64,000 bases of DNA from Catenibacillus scindens. Lineage in GTDB: Bacteria > Bacillota > Clostridia > Lachnospirales > Lachnospiraceae. Each line of letters starts with the position of its first letter. Position 1 is the first letter of the stretch. A model generated the notes under the pieces. The model ran no database searches, had not been told where the DNA came from, and was given only the letters and a program-made list of their open reading frames with translations. The position numbers were made by a program, and so were the translations under genes. Below, piece by piece: positions 1 to 7,796 of this stretch. The DNA lies in the NCBI RefSeq assembly GCF_014202115.1, contig NZ_JACHFW010000013.1:41726-105725 (forward strand). The letters are read 5' to 3'.

Positions 1-56
1 AGATAATACAACGCTATTTCTGGCACTTCCCACAGAGATACATGGCTGAATAGTTA

Positions 57-740
57 CTACAAATTTTTGATTTTTCCATTCTCCACAGTGAGAACACGCC
101 CGGATACCTCTTTTACAAAAGGAATATCGTGGCTTATAATGAGAATTCCCATACCTTCTGCCGCCAGGTCTTTAATGATCTTTGTCATTTCCTGGGTTGT
201 TTTAGGGTCCAGAGCCGCCGTTGGCTCGTCGAAACATAGAAGTTTTGGATTAGCCACACAGGAGCGGGCAATTGCCACCCGCTGCTTCTGTCCGCCAGAT
301 AACTCATAAGGCCGGCTCTGGGCTTTGTCCGCAAGCCCAAGACTGGTCAGCATATCCATCGCCTTCTTTTTAGCCTCCGCCGCTGGTTCTTTGTGGACAT
401 CTGTCAAAGCCAGTGTCACATTTTTAAGCACTGTCATATGGGGAAAAAGGTGATAGCTCTGAAAAACCATCCCAAGATCCCTGCGGATATTATACAATTC
501 TTTTTTAGTGGCGTAAACCATTTTCCCGTCCTGTTCCTGACAGATAAATCTGCCGTTTATGGCGATGCTCCCCCGGTCCGGACGTTCAAGTCCTGTGACA
601 CACCGGATAATCGTTGTTTTTCCTGCGCCGGACTGGCCCAGAAGAGAGACAATCTCACCCTTTTCCACGTCAAAATTTATATCTGAAAGCACCTGATTGC
701 CTTTAAAAGCTTTATATAAACCTCTCACCTGAAGAAGCAT
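57..740 (-). CDS. Polar amino acid ABC transporter, ATP-binding protein (GlnQ/HisP type)
   Basis: Cytoplasmic ATPase that powers amino-acid import together with the permease and lipoprotein encoded just upstream. Seen: Walker A GQSGAGKT near residue 35, Q-loop MVFQSYHLFPHMTV, ABC signature LSGGQKQR, Walker B LLCFDEPT, switch His in IISHD. The length of 227 aa is slightly below the 240-250 aa usual for the family. The frame is open to an ATG at 776, but that start would overlap the permease stop. The ATG at 740 is preceded by a GGGGGTG ribosome-binding site at good spacing, so I use it. Gene order binding protein, permease, ATPase is a typical operon. The substrate (glutamine, cystine, arginine or other) cannot be read from the sequence. 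Confidence 0.9.
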   Translation of the reverse strand: MLLQVRGLYKAFKGNQVLSDINFDVEKGEIVSLLGQSGAGKTTIIRCVTGLERPDRGSIAINGRFICQEQDGKMVYATKKELYNIRRDLGMVFQSYHLFPHMTVLKNVTLALTDVHKEPAAEAKKKAMDMLTSLGLADKAQSRPYELSGGQKQRVAIARSCVANPKLLCFDEPTAALDPKTTQEMTKIIKDLAAEGMGILIISHDIPFVKEVSGRVLTVENGKIKNL

Positions 741-765
741 GTTTTCACCCCCGTCTGAACTGTCT

Positions 766-1416
766 TTATTCCTCATAATACACCTTTTTCTCTGCCTGGT
801 TCAGCAGTTTTGTGATGATCGCCGTTAATATCAGGTAAATCACACCGACGACAATATACGGCGTCAGAGTTACGTCCCTTGTGGAAATACTTTTAGCGAT
901 CTTGAAAATCTCAGTGATTCCCAGGGCATAGACTAATGAGGTATCTTTAACCAGTGTAATAATCTCGTTGCCAATGGATGGCAGCGTACGTTTGATTACC
1001 TGAGGCATAACGATTTTAAGCTGGATCTGGGCGTTACTGAATCCTAAAAGTCTTGCTGCCTCGATCTGCCCCTTTTCTACAGACTGAATGCCAGAGCGGA
1101 AAATCTCCGCAAAATAGGCGGCGTAGTTAATGATAAAGGCGAAAAACACATAGGGCAGGCGAGTACGGCCAAAAAGACGGATTCCCACAGCGGGCAGCCC
1201 GAAAAAGATAAGGAACATCTGCAAAAGTAGAGGTGTCCCTCTAAGGACCCATGTATAAAATCCCGATATCCACCGTAAAACACTGATCTTTGACACACGG
1301 CACAAAGAGATCAGCGCCCCGATTGGGATGGACAAAACAATCGTCACCGCAAAGGTTCCCATAGTAACCCCAAGTCCCTCAAGTATCTGGGGTAATATCT
1401 GAATTATGTATGACAT
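766..1416 (-). CDS. Polar amino acid ABC transporter permease (HisM/GlnP type)
   Basis: Integral membrane subunit of the amino-acid importer. The 216-aa protein has about five hydrophobic segments, beginning in the first 30 residues. It carries the EAA-type cytoplasmic loop that docks to the ATPase, seen as QIEAARLLGFSNAQIQLKIV around residues 137-156, and it is highly similar in layout to the His/Glu/Gln/Arg permease family. One permease gene is present, so the channel would be a homodimer. It lies 84 bp downstream of the binding-protein gene, with a hairpin in between, and 25 bp upstream of the ATPase start. Confidence 0.9.
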   Translation of the reverse strand: MSYIIQILPQILEGLGVTMGTFAVTIVLSIPIGALISLCRVSKISVLRWISGFYTWVLRGTPLLLQMFLIFFGLPAVGIRLFGRTRLPYVFFAFIINYAAYFAEIFRSGIQSVEKGQIEAARLLGFSNAQIQLKIVMPQVIKRTLPSIGNEIITLVKDTSLVYALGITEIFKIAKSISTRDVTLTPYIVVGVIYLILTAIITKLLNQAEKKVYYEE

Positions 1417-1450
1417 ACGCTTCTCCTCACTCTACAATACACAATATTTA

Positions 1451-1494
1451 AGGGCCGTTTCGCGCGCCTTATCCAGCACAACGCGAAACAGCCC
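1451..1494 (-). terminator. Intra-operon hairpin between binding-protein and permease genes
   Basis: On the minus strand the arm CTGTTTCGCG can pair with CGCGAAACGG, flanked by GGGC/GCCC. There is no run of T after it, only CTTAAATATT. It is probably an attenuator or mRNA-stabilising hairpin that keeps the binding protein more abundant than the membrane subunits, as is common in such operons (inference). Confidence 0.5.
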
Positions 1495-1500
1495 CGCCCT

Positions 1501-2421
1501 TTATTTTACAATATCAGCGCCAAACCATTTCTCTGAGATTTCGGCAGCCGTACCATCGGCTTTCATCTCGTCAAGCACCTGATTTAACGCGGCCAGCAGT
1601 ACAGTATCATCCTTGCGCACACCTACTGCGTACTCTTCACTTCCGAAACCTTCGCCCAGAATCATGTACTGGGAAGGATCATCTTTTCGGGCGATCACAT
1701 AATCAAGAAGTACCTTGTCCGCCACAACCGCGTCAGAACGTCCTGCTTCCATATCCATAATGGCCATATCATTGGTGTCAAATACCGGACGGTCCGCAAA
1801 TGTATCTGAAATTTCCGGATGTGCGTCCAGAGCTTCCACAGCGCTGGAATTGATCTGAGCGGCTACAACTTTCCCAGACAGATCTTCCAGAGAAGTAATC
1901 CCGGAATCTGCCATTGTCAAAACAACCTGCTCATTATCCAGGTAAGGATCTGTAAAATTCACCTGTTCCCGGCGCTCGTCGGTGATGGTGTACCCATTCC
2001 AGATCAGATCCACATTTCCCTGATTCAGCTCCTGCTCCTTCATATCCCAGTTGATCACCTGGAACTCGACCTCCACGCCAAGGCGCTCACCTGCGGCGCG
2101 GGCAAGATCAATATCAAAACCTACCAGCTCATTATTTTCATCAAGAAATCCCATAGGAGCAAATGTATCGTCCACACCAATGATCAGATGGTCATAACCG
2201 ATATCTGTCAGATCCACAGTCTCCCCGTCAGACGCCTGAGTGTCCGCGCCGGCATCAGTGCTTTGTGCAGCGCTCTCACTCTGAGCAGCCTCTGTAACGG
2301 CCTGAGTATCTGTCTCCTGGGCCTGAGTGCTTTCCCCGCTTCCGCTGTCACTACCGCAGGCAGCCAGTGAAAAGGCCATAACTCCTGCAAGACACAGAGC
2401 TGTAAACTTTTTCATTTTCAT
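1501..2421 (-). CDS. Amino acid ABC transporter substrate-binding lipoprotein (family 3)
   Basis: Extracellular receptor of the importer. Seen: a signal peptide ending in a lipobox LAAC about 20 residues from the start, a Ser/Thr/Gln/Ala-rich linker, then a bacterial solute-binding family 3 domain with DHLIIGVDDTFAPMGF, GFDIDLARAAGERLGV and the DLIWNGYTITDERREQ block typical of the family. The frame extends to 2463, but the ribosome-binding site AAGGAAG lies at 2425-2431. This puts the start at one of the ATG codons at 2424, 2421 or 2415. A perfect GC hairpin (GCCGCGC-TTT-GCGCGGC) occupies the leader at 2445-2461. Confidence 0.9.
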   Translation of the reverse strand: MKMKKFTALCLAGVMAFSLAACGSDSGSGESTQAQETDTQAVTEAAQSESAAQSTDAGADTQASDGETVDLTDIGYDHLIIGVDDTFAPMGFLDENNELVGFDIDLARAAGERLGVEVEFQVINWDMKEQELNQGNVDLIWNGYTITDERREQVNFTDPYLDNEQVVLTMADSGITSLEDLSGKVVAAQINSSAVEALDAHPEISDTFADRPVFDTNDMAIMDMEAGRSDAVVADKVLLDYVIARKDDPSQYMILGEGFGSEEYAVGVRKDDTVLLAALNQVLDEMKADGTAAEISEKWFGADIVK

Positions 2422-2486
2422 CATCTTCCTTCTTAAATTTTTATGCCGCGCAAAGCGCGGCACTGCTGTCTGATTATCACTCTACC

Positions 2487-2515
2487 AGAGTAAAGTAATT
2501 TTGCATAAAAGTCAA
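2487..2515 (-). promoter_or_regulatory. Putative sigma-A-like promoter of the amino acid importer
   Basis: On the minus strand TTGACT (2510-2515) is followed after 17 bp by TACTCT (2487-2492). The -35 is good and the -10 is weak. An inverted pair ACTCT/AGAGT straddles the start region. Confidence 0.35.
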
Positions 2516-2610
2516 GAGCTTTTTACAAATCATAATAAAAAAGATTGTTCCTGTTTCCCCTGTAGTCACACCGTTTTGGCCTGCTCCGACTTTAAGGGCT
2601 GATCCACGGA

Positions 2611-4161
2611 CTATAAAACCCCAAGATACTGGAGAATTTTAAAGGAAAAATGAAGTTTGATCAGTTCATCTCCGTGATTCAGGGGATTTCCCGTAATTTT
2701 CCGGATTTTTTCAATGCGGTACAGCAAAGTATTCTTATGAATATGGAGATACTTTGCCGTCTCCATTGTATTTTGAGAAAAATTCAGGTATTGATAAAGG
2801 GTATTCAAAAAGTCTGTCCCTTTCCTTTTGTCATAATCCATAAGAATGGACAGGGCGGGATGGCAGAAATCCCACAGACTGTAGTCCTGATTTTCACATA
2901 TCTCCAGAACATGAAAGATCGACATAGTTTCATATCGGTGCAGCCCGCTTTCATGAAGAATCCGCTGGCCAAGATCTGCGGCTTTTAATGCCTGCTCATA
3001 ATATTTACGGATGTCTTGTATATTTTCAAAGTTATTGCTGATACCGGCAATAAGACCGTTATGTTTTAAATAATTTTCCAGCCCCTCGCTTTCAAACCGG
3101 TGATTCTCCCCCTGCCCGCATCCATTAATAAGGAGGACAATGGCGTTATCATACACTACATAAAGGCAGTCGGGAACATATCGCTGCAGATCTGAGATGA
3201 TAAGCTCCTGGCGGGCATGTGAAGTCAGATTGTTTTTCGGGCTGATGGTCAGAACAAAAAGCTCGTCCTTGAGGACATATCCCAGCGTCGCCAACCGTTC
3301 CTTACTTCCTTCAAGATTACCCGCCCGGTTATCCAGAAGATCCCCTATAAAATAGGCGTACATTGTCCCTTTATTCTTCTTATAGAAATCATTTTTCTGG
3401 AGTTCAATGGATGTAATCCGGCAAAGTCTCTGTACCAGCTCATAATCGTTGTCAGCAAAAGGCTTGTTCATCTCATAGAGCATGACATGCCCCACCTCTA
3501 TATCGTGGATCGTCACCGGCCCCACAAGCATTCCGCTTTTATGAACCGGATTAAAAAAGTAAAGTGGACGGCCGCTTCGGCGGATCTTATCGTCCAACTG
3601 CATTTTTCTGATCTGTCTTATCCCCTCCTCGGCAATCTGCCCCATCATCGTCTCTTTCTCCATGAGCTGGCTGTCCGCCACGGTTCCAGAAGAAAAGGCA
3701 AGATACTTATAACTGTTGTCCACAATAAACAATGGATTTCCCAAAATCCCATAGGCCACATCACAAAGGCCCTGCAAACCCTTATCCTCAAAGAGGGCGT
3801 CAAGAAAAGCCCGCATACCGGTGACTACCTGCTCGCTTTCAAGAAAAATATCCTGAATCTGATTATATATGGCAAAAGCATCTTCCCTGGAAGAGATAAG
3901 CAGACAGTTCACGTCCACACCGGAGTCCAAAATGCCGGTGAGTTCCGTCAGACTTCCATAACACAGAAAATTAACGCAGTATCCATTCTGAGATACTTCC
4001 GGGAGCTGAGATATACTTCCGAAATATAAAATGTTGGACAAAAATACAGTCTGATCTTTCGTGATCATACGAATACCGGTAATATCTGTCTCAAGATTCT
4101 TCCCTTCCAGGACAGTTATGGCATAATTATCCAGCTTTTCCATAATCTCACACAATCGCAT
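2611..4161 (-). CDS. PucR-family transcriptional regulator
   Basis: Cytoplasmic DNA-binding regulator of 516 aa. Seen: a long N-terminal region with a GAF-like segment (GNPLFIVDNSYKYLAFSSGT near residue 140), a middle region around 280-400 resembling the GGDEF-like part of CdaR/PucR proteins, and at the C-terminus the diagnostic PucR helix-turn-helix (NTMETAKYLHIHKNTLLYRI, about residues 460-485). The start at 4161 has an AAAGGTTG ribosome-binding site. It is divergent from the acyl-carrier-like gene, the butyrate kinase and the SnoaL-like gene with about 200 bp between them, so it may control that cluster; PucR regulators also often act on purine or amino-acid genes. The target is inference. 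Confidence 0.85.
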   Translation of the reverse strand: MRLCEIMEKLDNYAITVLEGKNLETDITGIRMITKDQTVFLSNILYFGSISQLPEVSQNGYCVNFLCYGSLTELTGILDSGVDVNCLLISSREDAFAIYNQIQDIFLESEQVVTGMRAFLDALFEDKGLQGLCDVAYGILGNPLFIVDNSYKYLAFSSGTVADSQLMEKETMMGQIAEEGIRQIRKMQLDDKIRRSGRPLYFFNPVHKSGMLVGPVTIHDIEVGHVMLYEMNKPFADNDYELVQRLCRITSIELQKNDFYKKNKGTMYAYFIGDLLDNRAGNLEGSKERLATLGYVLKDELFVLTISPKNNLTSHARQELIISDLQRYVPDCLYVVYDNAIVLLINGCGQGENHRFESEGLENYLKHNGLIAGISNNFENIQDIRKYYEQALKAADLGQRILHESGLHRYETMSIFHVLEICENQDYSLWDFCHPALSILMDYDKRKGTDFLNTLYQYLNFSQNTMETAKYLHIHKNTLLYRIEKIRKITGNPLNHGDELIKLHFSFKILQYLGVL

Positions 4162-4368
4162 AAAATGTCAACCTTTCATATTCTTTGTACAAAAATTTCA
4201 ATTTTTCCCCTTTTCCTCGCTGATTTTTATAAATCCGTACGAATCTGAAGGGAGTAAATTTATTGATCTTTGTACATTTGCACGATGTTTTTATTTTATT
4301 ATTATACTATAATAAAGTTATATTGCGCAATGGTAAATATAATGATGATAAGTTGGAGGGTTTACATT

Positions 4369-4608
4369 ATGAGAAAGGAGATTCTGGCAAACATGGCGAA
4401 ACGGGCCGCTGCCATGTTCGGCAAAGATGAAGCGTTTTTTACGGCTGAGACCCCATTTGGGGAACTTGGCATGAAATCGGTAAACTATAATCAGATCATT
4501 AATGATCTTGAGGACAAATATGACATCGAGATTCCTTTCACGGAGTTTTGCCGCCAAAAGACTTTCGGCGAAGCCGCTGATTTTGTCGAAAAGCTGATAG
4601 AAGGCTGA
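4369..4608 (+). CDS. Acyl carrier protein-like protein
   Basis: Small acidic carrier protein of 79 aa. The sequence LGMKSVNYNQIINDLEDKYD matches the phosphopantetheine-attachment region of acyl carrier proteins, with Ser37 where the cofactor would be bound, followed by the usual helix III/IV pattern (IPFTEF...TFGEAADFVEKL). The normal DSL motif is replaced by MKSV, so it is a divergent or specialised ACP, not the housekeeping AcpP. The start is set by GGAGGG at 4355-4360. A TATAAT box lies at 4308-4313 upstream. The next gene is a butyrate kinase, so a role in acyl-group transfer is plausible but unproven. Confidence 0.75.
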   Translation: MRKEILANMAKRAAAMFGKDEAFFTAETPFGELGMKSVNYNQIINDLEDKYDIEIPFTEFCRQKTFGEAADFVEKLIEG

Positions 4609-4680
4609 ACCACCGCGATTTATAAAGCCGCCGGAGGGCGATAGTATTTGCCGCCGCGCAAAATAATGAACAGACCCCCG

Positions 4681-4716
4681 GCGAGCCTTACCTCAGATCA
4701 TGACTGGAAGGCTCGC
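4681..4716 (+). terminator. Hairpin between the ACP-like gene and buk
   Basis: Perfect 9-bp stem GCGAGCCTT/AAGGCTCGC with an 18-nt loop, followed by an A/T-rich tract (GAAAATATATTTTATT). It may be a weak terminator or attenuator ahead of buk. Confidence 0.5.
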
Positions 4717-4749
4717 TGAAAATATATTTTATTTATTAAGGAGAGTGTC

Positions 4750-5856
4750 ATGAAAGATTCATACAAAATTTTCACAATCAACCCAGGATCAACATCCACA
4801 AAGATCGCTCTGATCGAAAATGACAAAGTACTCTTTTCCAAAAACGTTTCCCACGATGCCAGCAAACTGGCTGAATTTGACGGTATTTCCGCCCAGCTCC
4901 CTTATCGTCTGGAAACTATCTTAAATCTTTTAAAAGAGTCCAACATATCTCTTGAAGGCATTGACGCCTGCGTTGGCCGCGGCGGCGGCCTCATCGCCAT
5001 GGAAGGCGGTACATATGAAATTGACGACCTTCTTCTTGACCATGCCACAAGAGGCGCCAACGGCGTTCAGCATCCGGCTCAGTTAGGGCCCCAGCTTGCC
5101 AGAGAATTTGCGAAACAGTACAACTGCCCGGCTTTTGTTGTCAATCCCCCGGATGTTGACGAGCTTCAGGATCTCGCCCGTCTCACAGGTATCAAAGGTG
5201 TTAACCGTATTATCCACCTTCATGCCTTAAACCTGAAGGAGACAGCTATCCGTCACGCTCAGTCCCAGGGCAAAAAATATGAAGAGCAGAACTATGTGGT
5301 ATGCCATATCGGCGGCGGTATTTCCGTATCCGCCCACAGACAGGGCAAGATGGTTGACGGTTATGATATCGTCGGCGGCGAGGGCCCCATGGCTCCCACA
5401 CGCTGCGGCTCTGTTTCCGTCTCCGACCTGATCAATTACGCTAAAGGAAAAGATCTGTCCGAGGTAAAAAAAGTTTGCACAAAGACCGGCGGTCTTGTAA
5501 GTCACCTTGGAACTTCCGACGCTCTTTCTGTAAGCCAGCAGGCTGAGGCCGGCGAGCCTTATGCCAAGATGGTATGGAACACCATGATCTATCAGATCAA
5601 CAAGTGCATCGGCTCTATGGCCACAGTGCTTCACGGCAAGGTGGACGGCATCCTTCTCGGCGGCGGCATGGTTTACAACAAAGATCTTGTATCCCAAATC
5701 AAGGAAGCCTGCGAATGGATCGCTCCCGTATCCGCTTATCCTGGCGAGTTCGAAATGGAAGCTATGGCTTCCGGTGCAATCCGCGTGTTAACCGGACAGG
5801 AACAGGTTAAGAAATACACCGGTGTTCCTGTGTGGTCCGGTTTTGATTTTGAATAA
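4750..5856 (+). CDS. buk: Butyrate kinase
   Basis: Acetokinase-family enzyme interconverting butyryl phosphate + ADP and butyrate + ATP in the cytoplasm. Seen: N-terminal phosphate-binding FTINPGSTSTKIAL, GRGGGLIAMEGGTYE, VCHIGGGISVSAH, GGEGPMAPTRCGSV and a C-terminal ILLGGGMVYNKDLV. The 368-aa length is close to the 355-360 usual for Buk. Ribosome-binding site AAGGAG precedes the ATG. No phosphate butyryltransferase (ptb), the usual partner, is next to it. Instead the neighbours are an ACP-like gene and a SnoaL-like gene 12 bp downstream. Butyrate kinase is also known to accept branched-chain acyl phosphates, so the physiological acid is uncertain. Confidence 0.92.
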   Translation: MKDSYKIFTINPGSTSTKIALIENDKVLFSKNVSHDASKLAEFDGISAQLPYRLETILNLLKESNISLEGIDACVGRGGGLIAMEGGTYEIDDLLLDHATRGANGVQHPAQLGPQLAREFAKQYNCPAFVVNPPDVDELQDLARLTGIKGVNRIIHLHALNLKETAIRHAQSQGKKYEEQNYVVCHIGGGISVSAHRQGKMVDGYDIVGGEGPMAPTRCGSVSVSDLINYAKGKDLSEVKKVCTKTGGLVSHLGTSDALSVSQQAEAGEPYAKMVWNTMIYQINKCIGSMATVLHGKVDGILLGGGMVYNKDLVSQIKEACEWIAPVSAYPGEFEMEAMASGAIRVLTGQEQVKKYTGVPVWSGFDFE

Positions 5857-5868
5857 AGGATCTGTGCT

Positions 5869-6243
5869 ATGACAAACAAAGAAATTGTGGAAGAATTTAC
5901 TCGCGTTGTTTTTAATGGTAAAGACCTGTCCGCGATCGACCGATATATGCATGACGATTATATCCAACATAATCCTACAGTTGCCCAGGGGAAAGAAGGT
6001 TTTCTGGATTTCGCTCAAAACCGTTTTTTTAAAATGTTTCCAGATCTGGAACTGAAGATCATGCACATTTACGAGGACGGTGACATTGTCATCAGCCATA
6101 ATCACGCTGTTCTGAAAAAAGGTGAAATTGAGAATATTGTTTTTGATGTTTACCGCCTCAAAGACGGTAAACTGGCGGAACACTGGGACTGTATCCAGCA
6201 TCTTACCCCGGAACAGATTCCTGAAGCCGGAAAATTCTTTTAA
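5869..6243 (+). CDS. SnoaL-like / NTF2-fold protein
   Basis: Small cytoplasmic protein of 124 aa with the cone-shaped NTF2-like fold pattern of the SnoaL polyketide-cyclase and ketosteroid-isomerase-like families: YMHDDYIQHNPTVAQGKEGF near residues 24-43, then DGDIVISHNHAVL and FDVYRLKDGKLAEHWDCIQ. Proteins like this are widespread and usually of unknown substrate. It sits 12 bp after buk with an AAAGGA ribosome-binding site and is followed by a strong terminator, so it closes the operon. Confidence 0.8.
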   Translation: MTNKEIVEEFTRVVFNGKDLSAIDRYMHDDYIQHNPTVAQGKEGFLDFAQNRFFKMFPDLELKIMHIYEDGDIVISHNHAVLKKGEIENIVFDVYRLKDGKLAEHWDCIQHLTPEQIPEAGKFF

Positions 6244-6278
6244 CTCACCCTATAATTTTTCTAAACAGTCAATCATCG

Positions 6279-6328
6279 GCTCCCAACGGACTGACAGAAT
6301 CATCCTGTCAGCCCGTTGGGGGCTTTTT
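6279..6328 (+). terminator. Rho-independent terminator after the buk operon
   Basis: Long stem (CTGACAG/CTGTCAG and CCCAACGG/CCGTTGGG, one A-C mismatch) followed directly by TTTTT. Confidence 0.9.
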
Positions 6329-6426
6329 ATATGTCTTTTTCATGCCCTGCTCCCGATGCTCATCCCTTCTGGCCAAAAGAAGAAAATGGGAAATGCACTT
6401 AACTTCCACCAGACGCATAAACTGTA

Positions 6427-6719
6427 ATGAAAGACAGCTGTGAGGTGCTTTTATTGCAGTCATTTCCCAAACCGCTCACATCCGAGGAGGAGCGCTGTTA
6501 TCTGGAGCGCTACCGCAACGGCGATGAGGACGCCAAAAATATCCTCATTGAAAAAAATCTGCGTCTTGTGGCACATATTGTAAAAAAATATAACAATTCC
6601 GGCCGGGATATGGATGAGTTAATCGCCATTGGCATTGTGGGCCTTGTAAAAGCTGTCAACACCTTTGATGCGGATAAGGGGAACCGGATCGTCACTTACG
6701 CGGCGCGATGCATTGAAAA
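6427..6719 (+). CDS. sigK: RNA polymerase sigma-K factor, 5' part of the split gene
   Basis: N-terminal portion of the late mother-cell sporulation sigma factor. Seen: FPKPLTSEEERCYLERYR, LIEKNLRLVAHIVKKY and the region-2 core TYAARCIE, all characteristic of SigK. At codon 97 (GAA, 6715-6717) the homology stops abruptly. As it stands the frame runs on for 35 unrelated codons to a stop at 6823-6825. The missing part, starting NELLMMLRSERK, is found in the same orientation at 16529-16894. The ATG at 6427 has no clear ribosome-binding site; a TTG at 6454 preceded by AGGTG at 6-nt spacing is a good alternative start. Joined, the two parts give 218 codons from 6427. Confidence 0.92.
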
Positions 6720-6731
6720 ACCTATCCTCTC
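6709..6731 (+). other. Left attachment site (attL) of the sigK element
   Basis: Junction of sigK codons TGC ATT GAA with element DNA. The predicted crossover dinucleotide is AA at 6718-6719. The element-side half-site CTATCCTCTC (6722-6731) is the exact reverse complement of GAGAGGATAG at the right end. Confidence 0.85.
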
Positions 6732-7339
6732 ACTAATGCGGTTTTACGTCCTGAAGAGATTCCCCTTTACAGATCAAAGCCGCACTGGAGGGTATTTGCC
6801 AAATATTCTGATGAAATCTACCTGATGTGCAGAACAGAGGACAGCATTGTAAGGTATGCGCCTCTTTGTATCCATACCTTTCAATTGATAGCCCCGCGCA
6901 AGCTCTTAGAAGCACAGTTATTCAATCAACAATATCACAGCTACGAGGAGATCAAAATGTTCCCGACCGATTGCGCTGGTGCCGTCATCACATGGGGCTG
7001 ATGCAGAAAGAGGTGGCAGAGCGGATCGGAGTATCCAGGGAACATTACATAGATTTTGAGATGGGAAACGTTGACTACTATCCAAAAGAAATCGTGGACA
7101 GGCTGGCTACTCTTTACCATATACCGGTTGATGATCTGCTGGATGACTACAATCGTTTTCAGTATAAAGGTCAAGGAGAACTGCTGAGGGAATGCCGCGA
7201 GAAAATGGGCTTAAAGAAAAAAACTTTCGCGAGACTGCTCCATGTACATCCAAATACATATCGGGACTGGGAGGCTGATAAGAAGCGCATGTTTAAAATA
7301 ACATGGAATAAATATTTTCGGGATATTGTCGATTTATAG
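6717..7339 (+). pseudogene. Frame-disrupted XRE-type helix-turn-helix gene at the left element end
   Basis: Two protein-like segments lie in different frames. The first is open from 6717 to the stop at 6999-7001 and reads sensibly from about 6768 (SKPHWRVFAKYSDEIYLMC, LIAPRKLLEAQLFNQQYHSY, EEIKMF). The second is open to the stop at 7337-7339, with a clear Cro/CI-type helix-turn-helix (GLMQKEVAERIGVSREHY, then YYPKEIVDRLATLYHIPVDD) followed by a second HTH-like part (GLKKKTFARLLHVHPNTY). The frames overlap between about 6957 and 7001. I think a deletion plus frameshift fused them, because no start codon with a ribosome-binding site serves the second part. A weak start is GTG 6827. If expressed from there it is a 170-aa DNA-binding protein. 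Confidence 0.55.
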
Positions 7340-7349
7340 AGCGCACACA

Positions 7350-7392
7350 AAGCAGACGTTCAATCTTTATATGGATTGTCCGTCTGCTTTTT
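7350..7392. terminator. Bidirectional terminator
   Basis: Stem AAAGCAGACG/CGTCTGCTTT with inner TTCAATC/GATTGTC, followed by TTTTTC on the plus strand. It separates the XRE remnant from the convergent small gene and overlaps the 3' end of that gene. Confidence 0.85.
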
Positions 7393-7591
7393 CTTTCGCT
7401 GCTGTTCTTATGATCTCACCAAGCAATTGTATTTTCTGCTCGGAAGAGCAATTTAATTTGCTGATATACTGGCTTACCATATCGGCGTGGACGCCTGCCG
7501 CCCGGACTGCCAGTTCACGTCTGCCCTCTTCTGTTTTCGGATAATGAACAATCACATTGATCGGAACACTTTTTCTTGCGATACCACACAC
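7367..7591 (-). CDS. Small conserved protein of unknown function
   Basis: 74 codons from a GTG start; GGGGAGG lies immediately upstream, with very short spacing. Contains VPINVIVHYPKTEEGRREL and HADMVSQYISKLNC; predicted soluble and helical in its second half. I recognise similar short proteins beside integrase-bearing elements of gut Clostridia but no function is known. The start is uncertain because there is no ATG. Confidence 0.5.
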   Translation of the reverse strand: MCGIARKSVPINVIVHYPKTEEGRRELAVRAAGVHADMVSQYISKLNCSSEQKIQLLGEIIRTAAKEKADGQSI

Positions 7592-7796
7592 CTCCCCGGT
7601 ATTTCAATTTATGAACGAGAAGTTGTCCTCTATTCCCTCCACATAATTCTCTTTTTGCTTCACGAGATAAAAATTGATGTTATAATATATTGAAGAAACT
7701 CTTCGGAACTTCTTTGTGATATCATTTTACCAAGAGCTCTTCAAAAGCTCATTGAACGATATTTGAGCATAAATTGATTATTATCAGGAGGATTAC

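Noticed and set aside
2445..2461. GC hairpin as a riboswitch
   Set aside because: It is only a 7-bp stem with a 3-nt loop and no aptamer-like conserved core.
6427..6825. Reading the 132-codon frame as a complete small sigma factor or a simple pseudogene
   Set aside because: The exact missing C-terminal part exists at 16529-16894 in the same direction, next to a serine recombinase, so a split gene explains both halves better.
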